A stretch of DNA of 64,000 bases, taken from NCBI RefSeq assembly GCF_030680185.1, contig NZ_JAUXVZ010000062.1, positions 1 to 64,000 of the forward strand, given 5' to 3'. The notes below the pieces were generated by a model, which saw only the letters and a list, made by a program, of their open reading frames with translations, made no database searches and had not been told where the DNA came from. Every line of letters begins with the position of its first letter. Within the stretch, counting starts at the first letter, position 1. A program made the translations under genes and the position numbers. Shown piece after piece: positions 20,560 through 29,752 of the stretch. The stretch comes from Phenylobacterium sp. (GTDB lineage: Bacteria; Pseudomonadota; Alphaproteobacteria; Caulobacterales; Caulobacteraceae).

Positions 20560-20591
20560 AAGGAAAAGGGCCCGGCGAAACGCCGAGCCCT
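20560..20591 (-). terminator. terminator after flaF
   Basis: On the minus strand AGGGCTCGGCG-TTT-CGCCGGGCCCT forms an 11 bp stem (one wobble) followed by TTTCCTTT, 42 nt beyond the flaF stop. It ends the flbT-flaF unit before the flagellin promoter. Confidence 0.9.
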
Positions 20592-20632
20592 CTGAATTCC
20601 ATCTGGTGTTCGTCTGAGGCGGCTTGCGCGCC

Positions 20633-20998
20633 TCAGGCGGCCTCGGCCGCCGAGGGGGAGAGCCCCTGCATGATGGTCCGATTGACGTCGATCAGAGCTT
20701 CGAAGTCGTCCTCCCGGCGGATGACCAGACTGGTGTGCTTCTGGACCCAGATGCTGAGGGAGATCAGTTGCGCGCGCAGAGACTCCGGCAGCTTGTTGTC
20801 CACATGGGCGCAATCCTCCCCGAGCGCCATCCACAGGCGACGGTTCCAATCCAGCGCATCGGCGCGGACGCCGAAGTCGAACGGATCGGCCTTGGACGCC
20901 TCGATAAGAGCCCGGGTCACCTGCGCAAAGAGACGGTACTCCGCCTCGCGCGGCGACTCAGCTCTCTGGGCCGCCTGTTGGTAGGCTCGAAGGGACAT
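20633..20998 (-). CDS. flaF: flagellar biosynthesis regulator FlaF
   Basis: 121 aa, mainly helical. The family core is visible: [20 protein letters not shown], then [16 protein letters not shown] and [20 protein letters not shown]. In Caulobacter FlaF is needed for flagellin translation and secretion, acting opposite to FlbT. The 5' end overlaps the end of flbT by 41 nt, so both come from one mRNA and are probably coupled. Confidence 0.95.
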   Translation of the reverse strand: MSLRAYQQAAQRAESPREAEYRLFAQVTRALIEASKADPFDFGVRADALDWNRRLWMALGEDCAHVDNKLPESLRAQLISLSIWVQKHTSLVIRREDDFEALIDVNRTIMQGLSPSAAEAA

Positions 20999-21383
20999 TA
21001 CCCAGCACCTCGTCTTCGTAATCGATGAGCTTCCGGCACAGCATGAGCGCCTTGTAGAATTCGCGCGTCATGATGTGCTTCGAGATGGCCACACACTCAG
21101 CCAGGATCGTGGGGTTTCGCACCGCACCCATGAATTCGGTCAGACGCCGCACGAACTCGTCGTAGTAGCGGTCGGAACCAACCTCATCGAGGTACATCAT
21201 CATGACGGGAAAATAGACCCGACGGGCCGGCGTGGTGACCTCGTCCTGCTGCATGATGTCTTTCTCACGCAGCACGGAGGCCTTGTTCTGGAGCACCAGG
21301 GTTCCCCGGCGATCGCCGTTTTGAACGACAGCGCCGTTCAGAACGAACTTCTCGCCCGGTTTCAGCGACAGCTTGAGCGGCAA
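20958..21383 (-). CDS. flbT: flagellin mRNA regulator FlbT (TTG start)
   Basis: 141 aa. FlbT binds the flagellin mRNA leader and blocks its translation until the hook is complete (known from Caulobacter). The family core is clear: [20 protein letters not shown], then [19 protein letters not shown] and [17 protein letters not shown]. The start is best placed at TTG 21383, because FlbT proteins begin M-P-L-K-L and no ATG lies there. The next in-frame ATG (21425) would add 14 atypical residues. It overlaps flaF. Confidence 0.93.
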   Translation of the reverse strand: MPLKLSLKPGEKFVLNGAVVQNGDRRGTLVLQNKASVLREKDIMQQDEVTTPARRVYFPVMMMYLDEVGSDRYYDEFVRRLTEFMGAVRNPTILAECVAISKHIMTREFYKALMLCRKLIDYEDEVLGNVPSSLPTGGPES

Positions 21384-21516
21384 ATGCTCGACCCCCGAAA
21401 GACGCGCCCCACGCGACAGACCCAATGCAGCTCCGAATCCGGAACCGTCTGGACGAGCCTAAGCTATGCGGCGACCGTTAATGACACCTTGCCAGCCCTG
21501 CGGCGCAAGGCCGCGT

Positions 21517-21531
21517 TTAAGCAAGAAGTAA
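21517..21531. promoter_or_regulatory. possible CtrA box between flbT and flbA-like gene
   Basis: TTAA-N7-GTAA followed by CCAT matches the CtrA consensus TTAA-N7-TTAA with one mismatch, in the short divergent intergenic region. I cannot see a -10/-35 pair clearly enough to call. Confidence 0.4.
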
Positions 21532-21580
21532 CCATACTGGCCTGAAGCATGACCCCGATCACGCAAGAAATGGAGGCGGG

Positions 21581-23395
21581 ATGAGTCGTCCAGGCCGCAT
21601 CAGCGACACATCGGCCATCGCTCTGTCTGCTGCGGATATCCGGCCAGCCAACGCTGCTGCGGCGGCGGACGCCATGGGAGTGGCTGGTTCCAAGGACGCG
21701 CTGCGCCAGCTGAACGCCGCCATCGGCGAACTCAGGGCCCTTTCCATCGAGCCCATCCTGCGTCGCGCGGTCGCCGCCCTGGAGGCCGAAGATCACGAGA
21801 CCGGCGGCAAGCTCGCCATCCAGGCCCTGGAGCACGACGAACGCAACGGGTTCGCCTGGTACCTGCTGGCCATCGCCCGCGAACGCGCCGGCGACTTCGT
21901 CAACTCCATCACCTGCTACCAGTCGGCCCTGGCCCTCCTGCCCAATCAGGCCGACGTGGCCAACGACCTCGGTCGACTGGCTTTCCGAATGGGAATGAAG
22001 GTCGAGGCCGAAAAGCTGTTCCGGCACTTCCTGGCGGCCAAGCCCAACCACCCCGAAGGCGCCAACAATCTGGCCTGCGCGATCCGCGACCAGGACCGCG
22101 CCGAGGAAGCCATAGCTGTGCTGCGCCCGGCCATCGAGGCTCACCCCGAGATGGCCATGCCCTGGAACACCATGGGCACCATCGTGACCGAACAGGGCGA
22201 CCTGGCGACCGCGCGCCTCTTCTATGACGAGGCGCTGCGCCTGCAGCCGAACTTCCCCAAGGCGCAGTACAACCGCGGCAATGTCCGGCTGTCGCTCGGC
22301 GACGCCGCCGGCGCCCTCGCCGACTGTGACGTGGCCCTGGCCGGCGTGAGCGCCGAAGATGAGCGCCTGATGATGCGCCTGTCCCGCTCGACGGCGCTGC
22401 TGGAGCTAGGTCGTACGGCCGAAGGCTGGGACGACTACGAGGCCCGCCTGCATCCGCTGTTCGCCAACAGCACGCATTGCCAGGCGCCAGGCGCGCCCTG
22501 GACGCCCGAAACCGATCTGAACGGCCGCAGCCTGCTGGTGTTCGCCGAACAGGGCCTGGGCGACGAAGTCATGTTCGCCAATCTGATCCCCGACCTGATC
22601 GCAGCCTTGGGTCCTGCCGGACGCCTGATCCTCGCGGTTGAGAAGCGGCTTGTCCCGCTGTTTCAGCGCAGTTTCCCGCAGGCGGAGGTCGGCGCCCATG
22701 CGACCTATGATGTGGCCGGCCGCTCGATCCGCGTCGCGCCCTTCCTGGACGAGGCGCGTCCGCCCGAACTCGTTGCGCCTCTGGGGTCCCTGCTCCGCAG
22801 GTTCCGGCCATCTGTCGACTCCTTCCCTGCCCAGCCTGGTTATCTGAAGGCCGCGCCCGAGCGCATCGCCCACTGGCGCCAGGTGCTTGACGCCGCGCCT
22901 GCGGGTCTCAAGGTCGGCCTGCTTTGGAAGAGCGCCCTGATGACCAGCGCGCGCCGCCGCTACTTCTCCGCCTTCGAGGCGTGGCGCGACGTGCTGGCGA
23001 CGCCGGGCGTCACCTTCGTCAACCTGCAGTACGGCGATTGCGCCGCAGAGCTGGAGCAGGCCCGCCGGGATATGGGCGTGGAGATCTGGACGCCGCCCGG
23101 GATCGACCTGAAGCAGGATCTGGACGACATCGCCGCCCTCACCTGCGCCCTCGATCTGGTGATCGGCTTTCCCAACGCCACGGTGAACCTGGCCGGCGCC
23201 TGCGGGGCCAGCGCCTGGGTGGCCTCGGCGCCCGGCGCCTGGCCGCGCCTGGGAAGCGACCACTATCCCTGGTATCCGCAGATGCGGGTCTTCACGGCCC
23301 CGGCCCTGGGCGATTGGGCGCCCATGCTGGGCCAGATGGCGCAGGCCCTGGCCGAGCCGGGCGGCCCGCAGTTGCGTCGGGCGCCCCCGCCCTGA
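21581..23395 (+). CDS. flbA: FlbA-like TPR protein with glycosyltransferase-like C-terminal domain
   Basis: 604 aa. Residues about 75-290 are tetratricopeptide repeats (e.g. AWYLLAIARERAGDFVNSIT, then ANDLGRLAFRMGMKVEAEKL and PWNTMGTIVTEQGDLATARL). The C-terminal 300 residues begin SLLVFAEQGLGDEVMFANLI, a signature of TPR-linked GT9/GT41-like transferases, and end with LDLVIGFPNATVNLAGACGA and SDHYPWYPQMRVF. Caulobacter FlbA, encoded next to its flagellar regulators, has this architecture, so a role in flagellin modification or expression is likely. It is divergent from flbT, with GGAGG just before the start. Confidence 0.75.
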   Translation: MSRPGRISDTSAIALSAADIRPANAAAAADAMGVAGSKDALRQLNAAIGELRALSIEPILRRAVAALEAEDHETGGKLAIQALEHDERNGFAWYLLAIARERAGDFVNSITCYQSALALLPNQADVANDLGRLAFRMGMKVEAEKLFRHFLAAKPNHPEGANNLACAIRDQDRAEEAIAVLRPAIEAHPEMAMPWNTMGTIVTEQGDLATARLFYDEALRLQPNFPKAQYNRGNVRLSLGDAAGALADCDVALAGVSAEDERLMMRLSRSTALLELGRTAEGWDDYEARLHPLFANSTHCQAPGAPWTPETDLNGRSLLVFAEQGLGDEVMFANLIPDLIAALGPAGRLILAVEKRLVPLFQRSFPQAEVGAHATYDVAGRSIRVAPFLDEARPPELVAPLGSLLRRFRPSVDSFPAQPGYLKAAPERIAHWRQVLDAAPAGLKVGLLWKSALMTSARRRYFSAFEAWRDVLATPGVTFVNLQYGDCAAELEQARRDMGVEIWTPPGIDLKQDLDDIAALTCALDLVIGFPNATVNLAGACGASAWVASAPGAWPRLGSDHYPWYPQMRVFTAPALGDWAPMLGQMAQALAEPGGPQLRRAPPP

Positions 23396-23542
23396 CGCGG
23401 GCAGCAGGCTGCGCCAACCCCGACGAAGCCGCCGCGAACGCTCAAGCCGCTTGAATGTCCCGCGCCGCCCTTTAGGTTGGCGTCAGTTGAAACATTTGTT
23501 CGAATGCGGGACTCCTTTAACCCGCACATATTGGGAGCTCAT

Positions 23543-24415
<873 letters not shown>

Positions 24416-24423
24416 TCGCCCCT

Positions 24424-24448
24424 GCCCCGAAGCTCTGCGCTTCGGGGC
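24424..24448 (+). terminator. hairpin after the MoxR-type gene
   Basis: GCCCCGAAGC pairs perfectly with GCTTCGGGGC around a 5 nt loop, 8 nt past the stop. Only two T's follow, so it is a weak or factor-dependent terminator. Confidence 0.6.
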
Positions 24449-24480
24449 TTACGGCGAATTCACTCGACGATGCAGGCGCG

Positions 24481-24511
24481 CCCGTACACCGTCACGGCGA
24501 AGGTGTACGGG
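24481..24511. repeat. inverted repeat in the leader of the next gene
   Basis: CCCGTACACC (24481-24490) and GGTGTACGGG (24502-24511) are perfect 10 bp arms with an 11 nt loop, ending 11 nt before the ATG at 24523. It could be an operator or an RNA hairpin close enough to affect ribosome binding. Confidence 0.6.
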
Positions 24512-24522
24512 GACTGCTGACG

Positions 24523-25329
24523 ATGAATTCCACCCTGACAATCGCCGCGATGGGCTTGGTTCTGGCCCTGCCGGCCTGCGCCCAGCGCCCGGAGTCGGCG
24601 GCCACGACCGGTCGCCTGAACTGCCCTGAACAATCAGGCTCCCTCGACCGCATCGAAGCGGCGGCTGATGGACGGTCCTGCCGCTATCGCATGGCCGACG
24701 GGGCCGAGGTCGAGCTTCGGCTGATCGACGTCGTCGGCGATGCGCGCGCCACTCTGGCCATGCTGGAGACCGAACTGGCCGCCGCCCTGCCGGCGGAGAC
24801 GGCGGACGCCACGCCGAGCGCCACGGGCGCCGAGGCTGAGGAAAGCGCAGCCCTGGCGGCGCAGGCGGTAGCTGAAGCCCAAGCCGATGCAGGGGGCGAC
24901 GTTTCGAATTCGGCCGACACCGGATCAGGCGCCGCCCGGGTGGACGTGGGCGACTCGCGCATTCAGGCGCAGGACGACTCCGTCAGCATCAATCTGCCGG
25001 GACTGAAGATCGACGCCCAGAATGAAAGCGCCAACGTCCGTATTGGACCGGTGTCGATCAACGCCTCGGACGACGGGGCGACGGTCAAGATCTATCGCGA
25101 AGTGCGCCTGAAAGGCGAAGCCCTGGTGCGGGAAAAGCGGGGGGTGCGGGCCACCTACATCCTGGCTGGCGAGCCCCGCCCGCATGGCGCGGCCTATGTC
25201 GGCCTTGAGGCCGGGGGCCCCAAAACCGGTCCCCTGACCGTGGCCATCGTCACCTCCGCCACGGCCGAAGCAGACGACGAAAGTCTCAAGGACGTCCAGA
25301 AGCTCGTCCGCGAGAACGGCGGGGTTTAG
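24523..25329 (+). CDS. exported hypothetical protein
   Basis: 268 aa. A signal peptide with a lipobox-like end (LALPACAQ, Cys 19) suggests export, perhaps lipid anchoring. After a short Cys-containing segment (LNCPEQSGSLDRIEAAADGR then SCRYRMADG) comes a long Ala/Glu/Thr-rich linker (about residues 85-140), then a repetitive beta-rich part with alternating polar residues (DSVSINLPGLKIDAQNESAN then VRIGPVSINASDDGATVKI). The C-terminus has LVREKRGVRATYILAGEPRP. I recognise no family; similar proteins occur in Caulobacterales. Confidence 0.7.
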   Translation: MNSTLTIAAMGLVLALPACAQRPESAATTGRLNCPEQSGSLDRIEAAADGRSCRYRMADGAEVELRLIDVVGDARATLAMLETELAAALPAETADATPSATGAEAEESAALAAQAVAEAQADAGGDVSNSADTGSGAARVDVGDSRIQAQDDSVSINLPGLKIDAQNESANVRIGPVSINASDDGATVKIYREVRLKGEALVREKRGVRATYILAGEPRPHGAAYVGLEAGGPKTGPLTVAIVTSATAEADDESLKDVQKLVRENGGV

Positions 25330-25358
25330 GACCCGAAAGCCCGCCCCGCCGGCTCGCT

Positions 25359-25730
25359 TCAGGCCGGTTGGACTTCCATGACCTTGTAGGTCAGCGGCCG
25401 GCCGTCTTCATCCGTCACCGTCACATATTCGCCGACCGCGAAGCGATGCTCGCCCAGGCGATGGAGCGGCTCGTCATCCTCGGTGTCGTCGCTGTCATAG
25501 TCGAAGAACCAATGGTCCCGGCGCTTGGCCAGGCGACCGTCCACGGCGTCTTCGTCCGGCGCAAACCGTCGGACCACGCATTCGGCGCGGGACTTGGCGT
25601 AGGCCTCATCATCAAGATAGCCGTCAGCGGTGAGCGGGGCCGTCAGGGCGTAGCCCCGATGGTCGTCGCCGCCGGCGAACTCGGTGCCGGGGTTGCGGGC
25701 GAGCCGCATGACAATCCGCGATAGGGTCAT
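25359..25730 (-). CDS. conserved hypothetical protein, acidic
   Basis: 123 aa from ATG 25730, with GAGG 7 nt upstream. It is strongly acidic in the middle (DEDAVDGR, DYDSDDTEDDEP) and soluble, with aromatic motifs RDHWFFDYDSDD and HRFAVGEYVTVTDEDG. No catalytic residues or known domain are visible. It starts 14 nt after the universal stress protein gene on the same strand, so the two are probably co-transcribed. Confidence 0.7.
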   Translation of the reverse strand: MTLSRIVMRLARNPGTEFAGGDDHRGYALTAPLTADGYLDDEAYAKSRAECVVRRFAPDEDAVDGRLAKRRDHWFFDYDSDDTEDDEPLHRLGEHRFAVGEYVTVTDEDGRPLTYKVMEVQPA

Positions 25731-25743
25731 GGAAGACCTCGAA

Positions 25744-26556
25744 CTAGTGGGACAGGAACAGGGACGGGGAATCGGCCGCCAGAAGCGAACGGGTGGTGCC
25801 GCCGAAGATGAACTCCTGCAGCCGGGGATGGCCGAACGCGCCGGCCACCAGGATCTCGGCCCCGGCCTTCTCGGCCGCATAAAGCAGCATCGGCGCGGCC
25901 TCGCCGGAATCCGGCAGCACTTCGCACTCGGCCTTGACGCCGCGGGCGGCCAGGTAGGCCTGCAGACGACCCGGATCGAGAGCGCGCGTGGTGGCCCGCG
26001 GCGCCGTCAGGATCACCACCTTGGAGGCCTTTTGCAGCAGGGGCGTCGCCTGGCGCGCGGCGCGGGAGGCTTCCTTGCCCCCGTCCCAGGCTACGGCGAC
26101 CGTGCCGCCGACCTTGAGCCCCGGACGCGCGATCAGGACCGGTCGCTGCTCGTCGGCCAGGACCTCCTGGAAGGCTTCCGACAGCGGACCCCGGCCACGG
26201 CCGGGCTCATCGGAAAACACCACCACGTCCGACAGCCGGCTCTCGGCGGAAAGGTTGGCCCAGACGGGCGTTTCGAGGGCCATGAAGCTCTTGGAGCCGT
26301 AGGCCAAGGCGGCCATGGCTTCGCGGGCCTTCTTTTCGCCGACGGCTGCGGCCTCCTTGAGGGACTCCAGGGCCGTCGCCTGCACGCCGCCCATGAAGCC
26401 CTCGCCCATCCAGGGCATGACATCGGCAACGTCGGCCGGCGTGTAGATCCCGGCCAGTTCCGCGTCGAAGGCTCCGGCGATCAGCGCGCCAGCCTCCAGA
26501 ACAACACGATCGCCTTCGCCGCCGGACAGCGGCGCCATGATTCTCGCCCACGTCAT
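25744..26556 (-). CDS. universal stress protein (UspA family)
   Basis: 270 aa from ATG 26556, preceded by GGAAAGGG. Length fits the two-domain UspA form: the N-terminal MTWARIMAPLSGGEGDRVVL half is divergent, and the C-terminal half keeps the nucleotide-binding end, GAEILVAGAFGHPRLQEFIF then GGTTRSLL. Usp proteins bind ATP and accumulate under stress; the exact role is usually unknown. A small acidic protein gene follows. Start codons further upstream would add an unrelated 77-residue extension. Confidence 0.85.
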   Translation of the reverse strand: MTWARIMAPLSGGEGDRVVLEAGALIAGAFDAELAGIYTPADVADVMPWMGEGFMGGVQATALESLKEAAAVGEKKAREAMAALAYGSKSFMALETPVWANLSAESRLSDVVVFSDEPGRGRGPLSEAFQEVLADEQRPVLIARPGLKVGGTVAVAWDGGKEASRAARQATPLLQKASKVVILTAPRATTRALDPGRLQAYLAARGVKAECEVLPDSGEAAPMLLYAAEKAGAEILVAGAFGHPRLQEFIFGGTTRSLLAADSPSLFLSH

Positions 26557-26671
26557 TTGATTCCCTTTCCTGAGAACAGGATGATGCGTCCCGTGATCTA
26601 TGCGTGCATTGATCTGCGCCAAGCCGCGCACCGATACAGCGGGACCATAGGACTGTGAGAGGAACGCCGCG

Positions 26672-27316
26672 ATGAAGAAAGGGCTGCGTCGCAATGTGCG
26701 CGAACCGCGCGCCTGGCAACGCATGCTGTCAGGCCGTCGGCTGGACCTGCTCGATCCCTCCCCCATGGACATCGAGATCGAGGACATCGCCCATGGCTTG
26801 GCCCGCGTGGCGCGCTGGAATGGTCAGACCATCGGCGATCACGCCTTCTCGGTCGCCCAGCATTCCATTGTGGTGGAAGAGATCGTCGCGCACATCCAGC
26901 CGGACATCGAGCCCCGCTGGCGCCTGGCCGCGCTGCTGCACGATGCGGCCGAGTATGTGATCGGCGACATGATCTCGCCGTTCAAGCAGGCCCTGGGGCT
27001 GGACTACAGGCTGTTCGAAGAGCGTCTGGAGACCGCCATCCATGTGCGGTTCGGCCTGCCGGCCAAGGCTCCGGCCGGGGTGAAAGCCCTGATCAAGCGG
27101 GCCGACCATGCCTGCGCCTATTATGAGGCCACGCAACTGGCTGGCTTCGCGGCCCATGAGGCCCTGGACTTCTTCGGCGCGCCGCCGGAGGGGTACGACC
27201 TTGTCATCGAGCCGCAGTCGGCATCCCAGGCGCAGGCGCGCTACATTCAGCGCTATCATGTGCTGTCGGAGGCTGCGGGATTCGCCCCGGCCGACGCCGC
27301 ATTCGATACGGAGTAG
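26672..27316 (+). CDS. HD-domain phosphohydrolase (YfbR-like)
   Basis: 214 aa. Metal-binding residues of the HD fold are visible: H64 (VAQHSIVV), H90-D91 (LLHDAAEYVIGDM) and D145 (IKRADHACAYYEA), the H...HD...D pattern of YfbR-type 5'-deoxynucleotidases. The substrate is probably a nucleotide, but this is inferred. The gene starts after GAGAGGA and is followed 6 nt later by a phosphatase gene and then a Nudix-type regulator gene, forming a three-gene operon. Confidence 0.88.
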   Translation: MKKGLRRNVREPRAWQRMLSGRRLDLLDPSPMDIEIEDIAHGLARVARWNGQTIGDHAFSVAQHSIVVEEIVAHIQPDIEPRWRLAALLHDAAEYVIGDMISPFKQALGLDYRLFEERLETAIHVRFGLPAKAPAGVKALIKRADHACAYYEATQLAGFAAHEALDFFGAPPEGYDLVIEPQSASQAQARYIQRYHVLSEAAGFAPADAAFDTE

Positions 27317-27322
27317 CCAGAC

Positions 27323-27835
27323 ATGACGATCATCGTCTGCGGCCTGGCCGACCTGCCTTCGGTGATCGCCGCGCGCAGGCCGTCCCATGTGGTGACCCTG
27401 CTCGATCCCACGACGATGATCGAAACGCCCGATGGGATCGTTGCTGAGCGCCATCTCAAGCTGGGGGTGAACGACATCGCCCAGCCGGCCGAAGGCCTGA
27501 CCGCGCCCGACGAGACCCTGGTGGGCCGCCTGTTGACCTTCGCCGAGTCCTGGGACGAGCGCGATCCGATGGTCGTTCATTGCTGGGCCGGGATCAGCCG
27601 CTCGACCGCCAGCGCCTTCACCCTGGCCTGCGCGAGAAGCCCTGACGCCGACGAGGCCGCCATCGCCTGGACCCTGCGCAGCCTGGCCCCTCACGCCTAT
27701 CCCAACCGCCGGATCATCGCGCTGGCCGACGATATGCTGGGCCGCCAGGGGCGGATGGTGGACGCGATCGCCGCGATTGGCGGCAACGGCTTTGTGAGTC
27801 TCGGCTCCCCCTTCGACTTCGCCGCGCGCCACTGA
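27323..27835 (+). CDS. cysteine-based (tyrosine/dual-specificity type) phosphatase family protein
   Basis: 170 aa. The C-x5-R phosphate loop is HCWAGISRS (C87, R93), and D51 in VNDIAQP is a candidate general acid. The protein is small, with little outside the catalytic fold. Its substrate may be a protein or a small phosphate ester. The stop overlaps the start of the NadQ-like gene (TGATG), so expression is coupled to that regulator and to the HD hydrolase ahead. Confidence 0.85.
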   Translation: MTIIVCGLADLPSVIAARRPSHVVTLLDPTTMIETPDGIVAERHLKLGVNDIAQPAEGLTAPDETLVGRLLTFAESWDERDPMVVHCWAGISRSTASAFTLACARSPDADEAAIAWTLRSLAPHAYPNRRIIALADDMLGRQGRMVDAIAAIGGNGFVSLGSPFDFAARH

Positions 27836-28854
27836 TGGCCGCAGGCCAGGCCCATCCCCCCATTGTCATCGGCCTGTCGGCCGTGGTCGTCGCGGTGCGC
27901 GACGGCGAGGCCATGGTCCTGACCGTGAAGCCCAGGGGCGAAGGGGCCGCCGCCACATCGGATCTTGCCGGCCTGCCCTTCGGCCCATTCGACCCGGACG
28001 CGCATCGTACGTTCGAGCTGGCACTGCGCGCCTTCGTGACCGCCCAGACGCGGTTCGATCTCGGCTATGTGGAACAGCTCTACACCTTCGGCGACCGCGG
28101 TCGTGACGCCCCCCTGGCCGATATGGGCGGCGGCGATGCAGGGCATGGCGCAGCGGTAAGCCGGGTGATCTCGGTGGGCTATCTGGCCCTGACTCCGACA
28201 GCTGTGGAGACCGAAGCGCCGGACACCGCCTGGGCCCCTTGGACACGGTTTTTCCCGTGGGAGGATTGGCGCCAGGGCCGACCAGCCGCCGTGGAGTTGA
28301 TCGAGGACGCCCTGCGGCGCTGGGCCAATTCCGCCCCTGCGCCCCTACGCGCCACGCGCCTGGCCCGGGCGCGGCTGGCCTTCGCCCTGGACGGCGCGCC
28401 CTGGAACGAAGAGCGGGTGCTGGAGCGCTATGAGCTGCTCTATGGGGCGGGCCTGGCGCCCGAAGCCGCCCGGGACCGCAGCGAGGCCGGCGGCGAGCGA
28501 TCCGAAGCCCTGGCCGCGGCGCTGGGGGCGCCGATGATCTCCGACCACCGGCGAATCCTGGCCACGGCGCTCAGCCGCCTGCGGGGCAAGATCAAGTATC
28601 GCCCCGTGGTGTTCGAACTGATGCCGGAGGCCTTCACCTTGTCGGCCCTGCAGCGGGCTGTAGAGGCGGTGGCCGGGGCGCCGCTCCACAAGCAGAACTT
28701 CCGCCGGGTGCTGGAGCGCAGCGGGCTGGTCGAGGGCCTGGGTCGGATCGACACCGACACCGGCGGAAGGCCGGCCGAGCTCTTCCGGTTCAGACGAGAG
28801 ATTCTGAGCGCGCGGCCGGTGTCGGGCTTGTCGCTTCCGCTGCTTCGCGACTGA
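27835..28854 (+). CDS. nadQ: NadQ-like regulator: non-catalytic Nudix domain plus winged helix
   Basis: 339 aa. The N-terminal half has a Nudix fold (VIGLSAVVVAVRDGEAMVLT, then EQLYTFGDRGRD), but the Nudix box is degenerate: where REUxEExG is expected the chain reads RAFVTAQT, so all catalytic glutamates are gone. The C-terminal half (IKYRPVVFELMPEAFTLSAL, then NFRRVLERSGLVEGLG) is the winged-helix part of this family. Alphaproteobacterial NadQ proteins repress NAD-synthesis genes; no nadA/B/C genes lie nearby. The 3' end overlaps the convergent desaturase gene by 65 nt. Confidence 0.75.
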   Translation: MAAGQAHPPIVIGLSAVVVAVRDGEAMVLTVKPRGEGAAATSDLAGLPFGPFDPDAHRTFELALRAFVTAQTRFDLGYVEQLYTFGDRGRDAPLADMGGGDAGHGAAVSRVISVGYLALTPTAVETEAPDTAWAPWTRFFPWEDWRQGRPAAVELIEDALRRWANSAPAPLRATRLARARLAFALDGAPWNEERVLERYELLYGAGLAPEAARDRSEAGGERSEALAAALGAPMISDHRRILATALSRLRGKIKYRPVVFELMPEAFTLSALQRAVEAVAGAPLHKQNFRRVLERSGLVEGLGRIDTDTGGRPAELFRFRREILSARPVSGLSLPLLRD

Positions 28855-29752
28855 GCGTCTGGGGCTGGCTCGCCGCCCAGCGCGCCCGGATCTGATCCGA
28901 GGTCTCGCGGCTGCCATCCAGGCTCCAGCCCGGGGGGCCAAAGAGATAGCCGACCGCCTCGCGCAGGGAGCGCGCGGTCAGAAGGTCCCGCCCGATCGCC
29001 ACCCACTCATGAAAGGCGACCCGCAGGAGATTGAAGGTCGCCAGGTTCCTGACCACGCCGTAGCGGCAGGGCTCCTCGGCCAGCTCGGGCTGGAAGGTGC
29101 CGAACAGGCGGTCCCAGATGATGAGGACCCCGGCATAGTTGCGATCGAGGTACCGCGGATTGCGCGCATGGTGGACCCGATGATGGGAGGGCGTGTTGAA
29201 CACGGCCTCGAACCACCGGGGCATTTTCCCGATGGCCTCGGTGTGGATCCAGAATTGGTAGACGAGGCTGATCCCCTTCTGGATCGCCACCATGGCCGGC
29301 GGGAAACCGATCAGGGACAGCGGCAGCCACAGGAGCCAGGTCCCGGCCACGCCGCCGGTCCAGGTCTGACGCAGCGCCGTCGACAGATTGTAGTGCTGGG
29401 AGGTGTGGTGATTGACGTGGCTCGCCCACCAGAACCGGCGCTCATGGGCCAGGCGGTGGAACCAGTAATAGGTCATGTCCTCCAGCAGGAAGAGCGCGAC
29501 CCAGGCCCAGATCGCCGTCATCGGAATCTGAAACAGACGGTGCTCGTAGGCCCACAGACTGGCTGCGACGATCACGCCGCCGGTCAGCAGGCCCGCTGTG
29601 GTGCTCCCCAGGCCCATGGCCAGCGAGGTGAAGGTGTCCCGCGGCTCGTAGTCGGCCTTGGCCCGCCCAAGTCGGCCGAGGATGATTTCAAGGACGATCG
29701 CCAGCACGAAGAACGGCACCGCCAGGGCGACGGGGTCGATGTCGGAGGTCAT
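28790..29752 (-). CDS. sterol desaturase / fatty acid hydroxylase family membrane protein
   Basis: 320 aa with about four to five hydrophobic segments. The diiron histidine clusters of the superfamily are present: HRLAH, HVNHH and HHRVHH. Such enzymes hydroxylate or desaturate lipids (sterols, hopanoids, carotenoids, ether lipids), so the lipid substrate is not decided here. The start overlaps the stop of the upstream membrane protein gene by 4 nt (ATGA). The 3' end runs 65 nt into the convergent nadQ-like gene. Confidence 0.88.
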   Translation of the reverse strand: MTSDIDPVALAVPFFVLAIVLEIILGRLGRAKADYEPRDTFTSLAMGLGSTTAGLLTGGVIVAASLWAYEHRLFQIPMTAIWAWVALFLLEDMTYYWFHRLAHERRFWWASHVNHHTSQHYNLSTALRQTWTGGVAGTWLLWLPLSLIGFPPAMVAIQKGISLVYQFWIHTEAIGKMPRWFEAVFNTPSHHRVHHARNPRYLDRNYAGVLIIWDRLFGTFQPELAEEPCRYGVVRNLATFNLLRVAFHEWVAIGRDLLTARSLREAVGYLFGPPGWSLDGSRETSDQIRARWAASQPQTLSREAAEATSPTPAARSESLV

